Assembly: GCA_902464035.1 (NCBI GenBank)
Contig: CABQHT010000039.1
Coordinates: 1 to 17,883, forward strand
DNA from: an uncultured Collinsella sp.
GTDB taxonomy: Bacteria > Actinomycetota > Coriobacteriia > Coriobacteriales > Coriobacteriaceae
DNA length: 17,883 nt
Direction of reading: 5' to 3'
Position 1 is the stretch's first letter. Each line of letters opens with the position of its first letter. The translations under genes were made by a program, and so were the position numbers. Of this stretch, positions 1-6,766 are shown one piece after another. The notes beneath the pieces are model-generated. The model was not told the origin of the DNA and did not search any database. It saw only the letters and a program-made list of their open reading frames with translations.

Positions 1-49
1 TGACACGAGGATTTTCAGTCCTCTGCGCTACCAACTGAGCTACCCAGCC
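1..49 (-). tRNA. tRNA-Phe (GAA), 3' part outside the window
   Basis: Read on the minus strand, the sequence starts GGCTGGG, then TA, a D arm GCTC-AGTTGGTA-GCGC, an anticodon stem GAGGA/TCCTC, and the loop CTGAAAA. The anticodon is therefore GAA, which reads Phe codons. The T arm, acceptor 3' strand and CCA end lie beyond the window start. The D stem pairs G-C, C-G and C-G but has a U-C mismatch at the third pair (GCTC against GCGC, where GAGC is usual). A good promoter lies about 33 bases upstream. Confidence 0.93.
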
Positions 50-81
50 ATTTGAGGTGTGCCTTGTTTCAAGGCTTGATT

Positions 82-109
82 AGTATAACCAAGGACGCGT
101 TCCGGTCAA
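82..109 (-). promoter_or_regulatory. Sigma-70-type promoter of the tRNA-Phe gene
   Basis: On the minus strand there is TTGACC at 109-104, a 16-base spacer, and TATACT at 87-82. Both hexamers differ from the bacterial consensus by a single base. Transcription would start near position 75, about 25 bases before the tRNA 5' end, which suits a short tRNA leader. This is read from sequence only. Confidence 0.7.
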
Positions 110-148
110 CCGAGAATTTTAAAAAAGTTTTTGAGCACAGCCTCGGTT
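108..148. repeat. 7-bp inverted repeat around an A/T-rich core
   Basis: AACCGAG at 108-114 and CTCGGTT at 142-148 form a perfect inverted repeat with a 27-base loop containing runs of A and T. It lies between the antitoxin stop and the tRNA promoter, and its left arm overlaps the -35 box by two bases. It could be a weak transcript end for the upstream operon. The T-run lies inside the loop, so it is not a standard intrinsic terminator. Nothing else is seen between 115 and 172. Confidence 0.35.
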
Positions 149-172
149 CTTTAAATCGGCACGTCAGAGGCA

Positions 173-460
173 TCAGCCGGCAGCAAGAAGTTTTTCGCTC
201 AGAGCCGCACGGGCAAACTCACTTGGAGTCATCCCCTCGGCAGCCGCCCGTCGACGAATGGCCTCCTTCATTCCCAGAGGAATCTTGACCGACAACGTTG
301 CCGTCCCCTCACCTGAGAGTGGGGGCCGTCCATGCACGATCCCACCAACGGTGTGTTCGCCATCCGGAAACTCTCCGCGCTCGTACGACTCGCACCACGC
401 GTCAATCATTTCATCCGTTACAACCTGACCATTAGCGGCCGTATACGTCTTGCCCATCAT
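173..460 (-). CDS. Ribbon-helix-helix (CopG/Arc-type) antitoxin-like protein
   Basis: This 95-residue protein probably neutralises the toxin-like protein encoded just upstream and represses their shared promoter. Its C-terminal part (about residues 52-92) reads as one beta strand (TATLSVKIP) followed by two helices with GMTPSEFARAAL between them, the usual ribbon-helix-helix pattern. The N-terminal half is likely the toxin-binding part. The start ATG at 460 overlaps the toxin stop in an ATGA junction; GGGG lies a few bases before it. A second ATG follows immediately at 457, so the start could shift by one codon. The fold is read from the residue pattern. The pairing with a toxin is inferred from size, order and overlap. 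Confidence 0.72.
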   Translation of the reverse strand: MMGKTYTAANGQVVTDEMIDAWCESYERGEFPDGEHTVGGIVHGRPPLSGEGTATLSVKIPLGMKEAIRRRAAAEGMTPSEFARAALSEKLLAAG

Positions 461-723
461 CGACCCCTTTGCCGAGCCCGTTCAATCTCCTGCCAAAATT
501 TCTTCTGGACTGGAGACAAGGCATGAATGATAAGCCACCCACGAACAAGCTCGACCGCGGCAAGCTCCACGCTTCGTCCGTCTGGGAGCCATCCAATCGC
601 AAGCCATCTCGGCGGCTCGTCCTTCGACTCGCGACGAATTCGCTCAGTAACCGCAAGCCAAGCGCTAAGCACCTGCTTTTCTGTCAGGTGCTTTTTAGCG
701 TTGGGATGGATCTCAACATCCAT
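457..723 (-). CDS. Small toxin-like protein, possibly BrnT/RelE-like fold
   Basis: An 88-residue basic protein lies directly upstream of the antitoxin-like gene and overlaps it by 4 bases. After an N-terminal helical part (KHLTEKQVLSAWLAV), three strand-like segments follow: RWLAIGWLP, SVELAAVEL and GWLIIHALSP. A charged C-terminal helix ends the protein. This is the size and layout of BrnT or RelE-superfamily ribonuclease toxins, but I see no diagnostic catalytic set. I chose the ATG at 723 because GGAAGAGAAG sits just before it and the family-like part starts there. The frame is open upstream to 819, but that would run through the end of the DUF192 gene. Toxin first, antitoxin second is the order in brnTA and higBA. 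Activity is inference. Confidence 0.62.
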   Translation of the reverse strand: MDVEIHPNAKKHLTEKQVLSAWLAVTERIRRESKDEPPRWLAIGWLPDGRSVELAAVELVRGWLIIHALSPVQKKFWQEIERARQRGR

Positions 724-748
724 GCATCTTCTCTTCCATCTTACCCAA

Positions 749-763
749 TTTCGTATGACGAAA
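749..763. promoter_or_regulatory. Perfect palindrome before the toxin gene, candidate operator
   Basis: TTTCGT at 749-754 and ACGAAA at 758-763 form a perfect 6-bp inverted repeat with a 3-base centre. It lies 26 bases upstream of the toxin start, in the 58-base gap after the DUF192 gene. Ribbon-helix-helix antitoxins bind such short palindromes to repress their own operon. No convincing -10 or -35 was found, so the operator role is inference. Confidence 0.4.
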
Positions 764-781
764 GTCCGCTGTCGCCAATTC

Positions 782-1141
782 TTAAGCCGGCACGCGTTGG
801 AGAGCAGGGGTCGAAACAATGATTGAAGAGCGTTCTAGTGCGGCCCAGGCGCCGGGGTAGGAGCACATACGCCAGGGACATACGTTTTCGTAGCGCGCGA
901 GGATATTGCCGTCGCGATCGATGAAGGCGATGTCGATGGGATAGGCCATAAAACACGTGTGGACCGAAGAGCAGCGTGGAAACGCCATGACGAGCGGCAG
1001 GCCGTTGGCGGCAACCGGACGCCGTCCCAGCATGCCGCGCAGGCGCATGACAAACGACTCCGCCACCGCAAACTCGGCCGGCGTCCAACCCAGCCTATTG
1101 AGTGCCCGCGCGTAGGCGATGTAGGACGAGACCGCGGTCAC
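782..1141 (-). CDS. DUF192 family protein, last gene coupled to the tad operon
   Basis: The 119-residue protein carries the DUF192 core: GMLGRRP near residues 37-42, a central strand HTCFMAYPIDIAFIDRDGNI at 61-80, and ALERS at 101-105. The family is small, mostly uncharacterised and often exported or archaeal; no reaction can be given. Start: the GTG at 1141 overlaps the stop of the preceding TadE-like gene in a GTGA junction, with GGGGGTGG before it. A longer frame from an ATG at 1246 is open but would run 109 bases into the pilin gene. Four cysteines (57, 63, 88, 93) are unusual in such a short protein. The tight coupling suggests a role tied to the pilus, perhaps assembly or surface folding, but that is a guess. 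Confidence 0.8.
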   Translation of the reverse strand: MTAVSSYIAYARALNRLGWTPAEFAVAESFVMRLRGMLGRRPVAANGLPLVMAFPRCSSVHTCFMAYPIDIAFIDRDGNILARYENVCPWRMCSYPGAWAALERSSIIVSTPALQRVPA

Positions 1142-1614
1142 ATGACCACCCCCGGGCGCCATGGGTCGATCGTTACCACACGCTCGTGCGACAACTTTGC
1201 CGGTGCCCCCAGCGAAACGCCGGCGATGCTGAGCGAGCTCGGCCACGGCTCATAGCGCATGGTGCAGGTATAGGTCCTAAACGTGCCGGAAAGCGAAAGC
1301 AAACCGCCATCCGATGTCGTCGCACCCTGTTCGCTCGAGACCTCGATCAGCAAGTCATAGCCTTCCATGGCATGTTGGATCTGAGCCTGAACGGTCGCGG
1401 AAGCATCGATGGAGCTGCCATCGCCCTCCCCGCTCGGCGCCACGGCATGTGCTAGCACGATATCGGGCACCACGCGATCGAAGCGTGCGACCGCACCGGC
1501 AAAGACCATGACGTTGTACACGATGAGTGCCAGCACCAGCAAAATGGGCGTAACCACTGCCATCTCCACCGTCGCTTGGGCGTGCTCCTCGCGCAGACGC
1601 ATGCGGATACTCAT
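1138..1614 (-). CDS. TadE-like pseudopilin (second copy)
   Basis: A 158-residue protein with the class III signal of Tad pseudopilins. A short charged leader (MSIRMRLREEH) is followed by the processing site A12|Q13-A-T-V-E17, then a hydrophobic stretch (about residues 18-42) that anchors the protein in the membrane. The rest is an extracytoplasmic domain without a motif I know. TadE/TadF pseudopilins are minor components needed for pilus assembly. The start ATG at 1614 overlaps the TAA of the TadG-like gene by one base (TAATG), so translation is coupled. A frame open up to 1758 only shadows the TadG-like gene. The following DUF192 gene overlaps the stop by 4 bases. Confidence 0.8.
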   Translation of the reverse strand: MSIRMRLREEHAQATVEMAVVTPILLVLALIVYNVMVFAGAVARFDRVVPDIVLAHAVAPSGEGDGSSIDASATVQAQIQHAMEGYDLLIEVSSEQGATTSDGGLLSLSGTFRTYTCTMRYEPWPSSLSIAGVSLGAPAKLSHERVVTIDPWRPGVVM

Positions 1615-3767
1615 TACGACCCACCGCCCAGAGCGCCAACCAGCGTGGCGACATCGACGGTAAGTGGGATGGAGCCGCCGCCGGGCAGTGGAATCTCCGC
1701 AAGCGTGAACGTCGTGCCGCTGATGGTGCGCTCGACTTGATATTCCAGCGCTTTGCAAAGCGCCTTGGGGTCGGTCACGCCCAACGGAATACTTCGTAGC
1801 TCGTCCTGCGCATTAGAAAGAGCCGTGATGTCAGACCCCGGGCTCTTGATGACATTGGCGGTGTCGGTCAGCACCGGCTTTCGCAGGCGCAAGTCGCACG
1901 GCTCCAAGCCCAGCGCCGCCACGGACGCCGAAACGGTATCGCCGAGCCACGACGCAATGGAGCCCAACGCGCCGTTGCCCCCTCCTAGGCCCTTAATCAT
2001 CTCGTCCATAAGTTCGTCGGCCGAACCTTGGATGTCTCCGTATCCCACAAGCAGCCGCCCCCAAACATCCATGACGCCATCGAGTACGCCGGCAACGCCA
2101 CCCGAGCGTTCCTTCAATGTCGAGAAAAATCGCGAAAGCACGTTGTTTTGCGCCGTCGCCTCATCGGGCGCCAGTACCGCGGCAGAGATGGCACCGCGAC
2201 TGCCAAGCTCAACCGCCGTGTTAAACGAAGAGTTAAGTTGATCGGGGCTGGTAATATCACCCGAAACTGCAAAGGCGACTACGCCGTTGCGGCCAGGTGG
2301 GGCGATACGCGGACGCTCACCGGAAAGTTCTTTGATGGCGGTATCGAACGCATTGCCCGCACGGTCGGCTTCGTCCTCGGTCTGACGCTCGAGCTCGAGC
2401 TCCTTGTTGCGACAGTCGACGTAGTCCTCCAGGGCGTCTTTAAACTTGTCAAAGTGATACTCGAAGCCGTTTTCGATAGAAGTTGAAGGCGCCGCAACAG
2501 CACCAAGCGACAAAACGCCAAAATGGCATTTGCTGCATTTATCCTGTCCATCGTAATCGGCAACCGAAGCAAATCCGCTCGGCGTCCCTTTCTTATAGTT
2601 AGGGCAGGTCGTCCCGTAATGCAGATACGCCTTGTCATCGTTCACGCTCGTCGGCCACACCGCATCGGTATAGAGTTCCGTCGCCCGAACCTCATCAGAG
2701 TTGCGCGGCAGCAGCGGAATATAGGAGGAAACCCAGTCTCCGTTCTCGGTTATATGTGCCCGATCAACCTCCGCGCTCGCATAGGTATAAAACGCCTTAC
2801 GCGCCGCAGACTCTGCCTTCATCTCGACACTCGAGCCGTGGGGCTTCTCATTTGTCAGACGCCAATGGTAGTAGTCCTTCGCGCGATCAAGGGCAACTTG
2901 GGGCTCCCACGTAACGCTCGATGAGTAATGCGGATTTTGAACACCGGAGAGATCCGTTAGGCTTTTCGCACGCTCCCACATGCAAGAACAGCTGCCGACC
3001 GAGCCCTTGTCAGACCCACCACAATCCGCCAGCCAAGCACGCTCTTTAGCCTTCGCCGTGTCCTCAGAAGCCTTCCGCAGCTCCTCGGCCGCACACTCTA
3101 AATCATCTGATGTGTCTTTAATGGTATCGGTCGAGATCTCTGACCCTTTGAGCGCAGCGAAGTCAGACTCGGATGTCCTGGGCACGGCAAGCGCCGTACC
3201 GGTATAGGTCACACTATCGGTATCCTGCGCCGACACCGCCTGCGTGGCACGCGCGGCGATCAGATACGGCAGAGCCGTCTCGATTTTCTGTAAGCCTTCC
3301 GATGCGCTTTTGGCAAACTTGTTGCGCGTTTTAATGATCTCAATCCCGGTGTCGACCATATTGCCGGCAACCGGCTCGGCACCCGGGATGAGGATAGCGA
3401 CCAGGCCCGTCCCGATCGTGGCAAACCCCGCCAGCCCCAGACTCAAGATGCTCGCATCAACCACCGTGGCAGCCGTGTGATAGGACGACACTACGTTGGC
3501 ACCCGCCAGCGCGCCACTATCAGCCGCCACCTGGGTATCCCCGGCACGCGACATGCTCCATATCGCCGCGGTCGACGAAAACAACAATGTGAGCACCACT
3601 AGGATGACCACGGCAGAAGAAAGCGTGGTATAGGCGCCGTCTTCGATAAACAGATCGACACCGGCTCGACCCATAAAGCCGCCTCGCTTGCGATGGCAGC
3701 TCGGACGGTGCGTCAAAACGCGTCTAGACCAGAAACGCTTAATCCCATGCAGCAATCCACGAATCAT
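1614..3767 (-). CDS. tadG: TadG-like pilus-assembly protein, large
   Basis: The 717-residue protein is anchored by one N-terminal membrane segment (about residues 48-70). Directly after it comes the TadG-type sequence TQVAADSGALAGANVV (about 78-93), which matches the conserved start of the TadE/G-like family. A second hydrophobic stretch lies near 106-128. The rest is mostly polar, with helical, coiled-coil-like parts and a cysteine-rich middle that includes CSCMW and C411-S-K-C414-H415. Start: the ATG at 3767 has GGAGGGAG just before it and overlaps the upstream TadE-like gene by 29 bases. Frames further upstream lie inside that gene. The protein ends at TAATG, shared with the next gene. It probably sits outside the membrane as part of the pilus base. 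It has no von Willebrand domain that I can recognise. Confidence 0.75.
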   Translation of the reverse strand: MIRGLLHGIKRFWSRRVLTHRPSCHRKRGGFMGRAGVDLFIEDGAYTTLSSAVVILVVLTLLFSSTAAIWSMSRAGDTQVAADSGALAGANVVSSYHTAATVVDASILSLGLAGFATIGTGLVAILIPGAEPVAGNMVDTGIEIIKTRNKFAKSASEGLQKIETALPYLIAARATQAVSAQDTDSVTYTGTALAVPRTSESDFAALKGSEISTDTIKDTSDDLECAAEELRKASEDTAKAKERAWLADCGGSDKGSVGSCSCMWERAKSLTDLSGVQNPHYSSSVTWEPQVALDRAKDYYHWRLTNEKPHGSSVEMKAESAARKAFYTYASAEVDRAHITENGDWVSSYIPLLPRNSDEVRATELYTDAVWPTSVNDDKAYLHYGTTCPNYKKGTPSGFASVADYDGQDKCSKCHFGVLSLGAVAAPSTSIENGFEYHFDKFKDALEDYVDCRNKELELERQTEDEADRAGNAFDTAIKELSGERPRIAPPGRNGVVAFAVSGDITSPDQLNSSFNTAVELGSRGAISAAVLAPDEATAQNNVLSRFFSTLKERSGGVAGVLDGVMDVWGRLLVGYGDIQGSADELMDEMIKGLGGGNGALGSIASWLGDTVSASVAALGLEPCDLRLRKPVLTDTANVIKSPGSDITALSNAQDELRSIPLGVTDPKALCKALEYQVERTISGTTFTLAEIPLPGGGSIPLTVDVATLVGALGGGS

Positions 3768-4275
3768 AATCTCCCTCCAGCCATTCGGGACGCGATTGAT
3801 ACGAGACATCGACCTTGAGCTCAACGTAGCCGCCCTCGGCGGTACCACCCATAGCCTGCGCAAACGCACCGATCACAGGCAACGGCTTGACCTCGCCGGA
3901 AACGGACACGGACGAGACGCCACCCGCACCGGCCCGGCCAAGCTCGATATCCCACGACAACGGCCCGCCGGCATGAAAGATCGAAACGTTGGGCACTGCG
4001 GCAAGTCGGCGGCGGGCGAACTCCTTAAGATCGTCGTCCTCCGCCGTCGTCGTGGTCATGAGCCGCGCGGTCTCGGCGGCGGCAGACTCCATGACCGCGC
4101 GCGTATAGAGCAGGCACACCGGTTGCAGCGCGAGAAGGATGAGTGTCAGAAACGTCGGCAGCAAAAAAGCGGCCTCGACCGTAGACTGCGCCCGGTCCTC
4201 GCGCGCGGCATCAATACAACGCGATGTCCTTAGCGGCCGCAGCGGCGTCGATAACCGACGTCGAGGCAACGCCAT
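3739..4275 (-). CDS. tadE: TadE-like pseudopilin (start uncertain)
   Basis: The certain part is the C-terminal 158 residues or so, from IDAAREDRAQSTVEAAFLLP onwards. They carry the processing site A|Q-S-T-V-E, then a hydrophobic segment (AAFLLPTFLTLILLALQPVCLLYTR in two parts), then an extracytoplasmic domain. This is the usual TadE layout. The start is a puzzle. The expected start, just after the preceding Flp-like gene, would be an ATT at 4215 overlapping its TGA. No ATG, GTG or TTG is in frame there. The nearest in-frame ATG is at 4275 and gives 178 residues with an arginine-rich leader, but overlaps the upstream gene by 65 bases and has only a weak ribosome site. An ATG at 4212 is in the wrong frame. 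I list the ATG version. Confidence 0.7.
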   Translation of the reverse strand: MALPRRRLSTPLRPLRTSRCIDAAREDRAQSTVEAAFLLPTFLTLILLALQPVCLLYTRAVMESAAAETARLMTTTTAEDDDLKEFARRRLAAVPNVSIFHAGGPLSWDIELGRAGAGGVSSVSVSGEVKPLPVIGAFAQAMGGTAEGGYVELKVDVSYQSRPEWLEGDYDSWIAAWD

Positions 4276-4429
4276 GGGATGCCGCCCGCTCAACCAGCGC
4301 CGCCAAGCGCCCATCGGTGCCGGCACGCCAAAGCCCCGCGATCGCCAGCACGATCGATAACAGCGCCACCGTGACGATGGCGTATTCCACAGTCGCTTGG
4401 GCAACCTCTTCACGCAGAACGCCATGCAT
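4211..4429 (-). CDS. Second Flp-like small pilin
   Basis: A 72-residue protein with the size and layout of a Flp pilin: leader MHGVLREEV, processing site A10|Q11-A-T-V-E15-Y16, then a hydrophobic helix (about residues 16-36) and a short alanine-rich tail. The E-Y pair after the cleavage site is typical of Flp pilins. It could be a minor pilin beside the main Flp pilin encoded about 530 bases upstream. The ribosome site AAGGAGGG lies 8 bases before the ATG and is embedded in the end of the preceding gene, whose TGA ends one base before this start. The next gene overlaps its end. Confidence 0.78.
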   Translation of the reverse strand: MHGVLREEVAQATVEYAIVTVALLSIVLAIAGLWRAGTDGRLAALVERAASHGVASTSVIDAAAAAKDIALY

Positions 4430-4430
4430 T

Positions 4431-4994
4431 TCACGATCCCTCCTTTGAGTTTATTGTTTGCGGGACCAGGCGCACGGCGCGCAGACGACACGAAGCATCG
4501 CCAGTATCCGCGGCAACCGTCACCATATCGACCCAGCCGCGTCCGTCGCGCACGATAGCGCCCCACACGTTGCCCTTGATATCGAGATAGCCGCTCAGAG
4601 CAAGTTGTGCCGTGGGTACCTCGCGATAGGCACGCAGCATATCCGCTGCCGCTTCGGTCATCGGTCGGTCCTCGGACCATGCAAGCCGGACCGCAATCGC
4701 GTTGCCCTCAGGCGAATCCGTCGCAGTGCCAGACCGCTTGTCGAGCGCCCGCAGAAAGGTTTGCGCCGTGACAGCGACATCCGAATCGTCCGCATCTCGC
4801 ATCTCATCTTTTTGAGACGCCACCGCCGAATCTGAGCCCAAATCGGAGGCGGTCCCAGGACGCTGCTGCCGCGCGGCGTTAAGCCCCCAAAGCACCACCG
4901 CTATCGCCACGGTCAGGCAAGCAAACACCAGCAGCACCCCGATGGGGCGCTCGCCCTCTACAGGCTGTTGATGCCCTCGCTGATCGCATCCCAT
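4431..4994 (-). CDS. Small membrane-anchored protein of the tad operon, unknown function
   Basis: I do not recognise this 187-residue protein. It has a short N-terminal part, one membrane segment (about residues 18-38, GVLLVFACLTVAIAVVLWGL), then an acidic, serine-rich linker to about residue 70. A soluble domain of about 115 residues follows, likely outside the cell. It lies between the two Flp-like pilin genes and overlaps the first by 37 bases, with AAAGAG before its ATG at 4994. It ends one base before the next start. The position suggests a pilus-specific role such as an assembly or peptidoglycan-side partner; this is inferred from context only. A shorter start within the membrane segment is unlikely. 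Confidence 0.7.
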   Translation of the reverse strand: MGCDQRGHQQPVEGERPIGVLLVFACLTVAIAVVLWGLNAARQQRPGTASDLGSDSAVASQKDEMRDADDSDVAVTAQTFLRALDKRSGTATDSPEGNAIAVRLAWSEDRPMTEAAADMLRAYREVPTAQLALSGYLDIKGNVWGAIVRDGRGWVDMVTVAADTGDASCRLRAVRLVPQTINSKEGS

Positions 4995-5191
4995 AGCTCT
5001 TTAACCTTGCCTTTAAATGCAACGATGGCAATAATCGCGATCACCACAAGTACGCCCACTAAAATGGCGTACTCGGTGGTACCCTGCGCGCTCTCCTCCT
5101 GCAACAGCTCCTTGGCATGCTGGCGAGTGTGAATCGCCCGGCAAAAAGCCCAGCTCCAAGCCTTGTCAGCAACTTCGACCATCGTGTTCAT
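4958..5191 (-). CDS. flp: Flp-type major pilin
   Basis: A 77-residue pilin precursor. The leader is about 35 residues, long for Flp, and ends at A35|Q36-G-T-T-E40-Y41. The mature part starts with a strongly hydrophobic helix (YAILVGVLVVIAIIAIVAF, residues 41-59) followed by a short charged tail KGKVKELWDAISEG. Glutamate at position +5 and the following tyrosine are hallmarks of Flp pilins. The residue before the cut is Ala, where Gly is usual. The ATG at 5191 has a strong ribosome site (GGGAGGA) 5 to 6 bases upstream, as expected for the most abundant product of the operon. It follows tadC by 10 bases. Confidence 0.88.
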   Translation of the reverse strand: MNTMVEVADKAWSWAFCRAIHTRQHAKELLQEESAQGTTEYAILVGVLVVIAIIAIVAFKGKVKELWDAISEGINSL

Positions 5192-5201
5192 GTATTCCTC
5201 C

Positions 5202-5843
5202 CTACATCATCCCGCCTGCTCCCAGCAGCGGGCCCAATATGGACAGAAGCAACGCCGGCAAGATGAGCGTGCCGGTGGGAATCAACAGCTTGACGGGCGC
5301 ACGCTCGATCTCGCGCTCGACCGCGGCGCGATGAGCCGCACGGATCTCGCGACTTTGAGCGGCCAGCGTCTCGGCAAGTGGGGCACCCAGGGCGAGCGCC
5401 TGCCCCACCGTGATGGCAAAGGTCTCGAGCGCTCGCACGTCCAGGTCGCGCGCGGCGGCCAACAACTCGTCCTCACGCGTGCCCACGCCCACCTGCCACG
5501 CCATGCAGGCGCGCTCAAGGCGAAGAGCCAGCACTGACCGGCGGTTGGCGCAGAAAATCTCAAGCGCCGCATCAAACGAAAGACCGGCCGAAAGACCCAA
5601 GCGCACAACATCGATCATCTCGGACACTTCGCCGAGCGACACTCGCGCCGGGCCGCCCGCTCCAACCGCGCCCTTCACTCGCGCGGTCAGAGCATCGACC
5701 ACCGAGCGACCCGCGGCAGCGACCAGCACCGCCTCGCGCTTGCAGGCCCCTGCGATCTTGCGTGCATCCGCCCGATCCAAACCCGTCGCGACAAATACAC
5801 TCAGGGCGCACAGGCAAGCCGCAACTGCAACCGGGGCGCTCAT
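5202..5843 (-). CDS. tadC: TadC-like inner-membrane platform protein (T2SSF)
   Basis: A 213-residue protein of the GspF/TadC type. It has an N-terminal membrane segment (about residues 4-22), a cytoplasmic helical domain with the T2SSF-type sequence GLSAGLSFDAALEIF, and a C-terminal hydrophobic region (PVKLLIPTGTLILPALLLSI). With TadB it forms the membrane platform on which the TadA ATPase drives pilin insertion. It is shorter than typical TadC (around 280-320 residues) and has fewer membrane segments. The ATG at 5843 overlaps the tadB stop by 4 bases (ATGA). A frame open to 5981 lies inside tadB and is not used. Confidence 0.85.
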   Translation of the reverse strand: MSAPVAVAACLCALSVFVATGLDRADARKIAGACKREAVLVAAAGRSVVDALTARVKGAVGAGGPARVSLGEVSEMIDVVRLGLSAGLSFDAALEIFCANRRSVLALRLERACMAWQVGVGTREDELLAAARDLDVRALETFAITVGQALALGAPLAETLAAQSREIRAAHRAAVEREIERAPVKLLIPTGTLILPALLLSILGPLLGAGGMM

Positions 5844-6766
5844 AGCTCCACCCGCATAATGCGCCGGATAACCACCAGGGCAACGGCGTTGAGGGCAAGA
5901 CCCAGCACCACAGCGCCCGCGCCGGCAGGCGTCGCAAGACCGCGACGAAAATCTGCCGAAAGCAGCGCCAACACCGCGCACATGCCCGCCGGCATCGCCG
6001 CGACCATATGCGCAGACATGCGAGCCTGCGACGTCTTAACATCCAGGCGGCGCTTGAGCTCAATGCGCTCCCCCACCATGCTCGACGCCTCGGACAGTAA
6101 GTCGGCAAGCGGAGCGCCGGTGCGCTGAGACACCTTAAGCGCCAAGGTCACAAGCGAAAGACCGGGGGCGTCGATACGCACGAGCAAGTCATCGAGCGCG
6201 TCGGTCGCCGAGATGCCGCAATCGATCGCCGCCGCTACCCGCAAAAACTCGGTATGCACTGGTTCTTGCGCATGGGCGCCCACAAACCGCATGCCCTGCG
6301 CAAGAGAGTGCCCTGAGGCAAGCGACATTGAAAGCGCCGTAAAGGCCTCGGGCATGGCCTCTTCTACATCGTGTTGCTCACGACGATGGTCGAAGGTGTC
6401 ACGCGCAGCGCCCACGCCAAGCGGCGCTACCAGCCCCAGAACAAAGCCGACGGGCGACAGCGACACCATGGTCAGAGCAATGCAGCTGGCACCGTTCGAC
6501 AGCAACAGAAACACCAGGCGCGCCGCATCATCCTCAATAACAAAGCCAAGACGATGCACTGGGACCAACGATGTCCACGAACGGGCGATCTTTTTCAGCA
6601 AATCGTTTTCCACCAGCTCACGCGGCAGCTTCTCTGCCACCGTCTCGAGCGCCTGACGCGCCAGCTCCGCCGGCAATACCTGCGGCACACGAGGTTCCGC
6701 CCCGCACGCCGTCGCGACAGAAAGCCCTGCCAAGCCCCCTACGACGAGGGGCACAGTGATCTCCAT
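5840..6766 (-). CDS. tadB: TadB-like inner-membrane platform protein (T2SSF)
   Basis: A 308-residue protein with the T2SSF domain in the centre (about residues 135-255: MPEAFTALSMSLASGHSLAQG, then a VSQRTGAPLADLL segment). Hydrophobic segments lie at about 4-20, 86-120, 253-270 and 281-300. In Tad systems TadB and TadC form the platform in the cytoplasmic membrane that couples TadA motor strokes to pilus growth. The ATG at 6766 overlaps the tadA end by 28 bases, with GAGGTGG upstream; the stop overlaps tadC by 4 bases. Length and domain order fit the family. Confidence 0.9.
   Translation of the reverse strand: MEITVPLVVGGLAGLSVATACGAEPRVPQVLPAELARQALETVAEKLPRELVENDLLKKIARSWTSLVPVHRLGFVIEDDAARLVFLLLSNGASCIALTMVSLSPVGFVLGLVAPLGVGAARDTFDHRREQHDVEEAMPEAFTALSMSLASGHSLAQGMRFVGAHAQEPVHTEFLRVAAAIDCGISATDALDDLLVRIDAPGLSLVTLALKVSQRTGAPLADLLSEASSMVGERIELKRRLDVKTSQARMSAHMVAAMPAGMCAVLALLSADFRRGLATPAGAGAVVLGLALNAVALVVIRRIMRVEL

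Noticed and set aside
2523..2537. TadG-like protein as a cytochrome c
   Set aside because: Only one CxxCH, inside a cysteine-rich region with no other heme-protein features.
3768..3869. Longer start for the TadG-like protein
   Set aside because: The extra residues lie within the TadE-like gene and no ribosome site supports them; GGAGGGAG stands right before the ATG at 3767.
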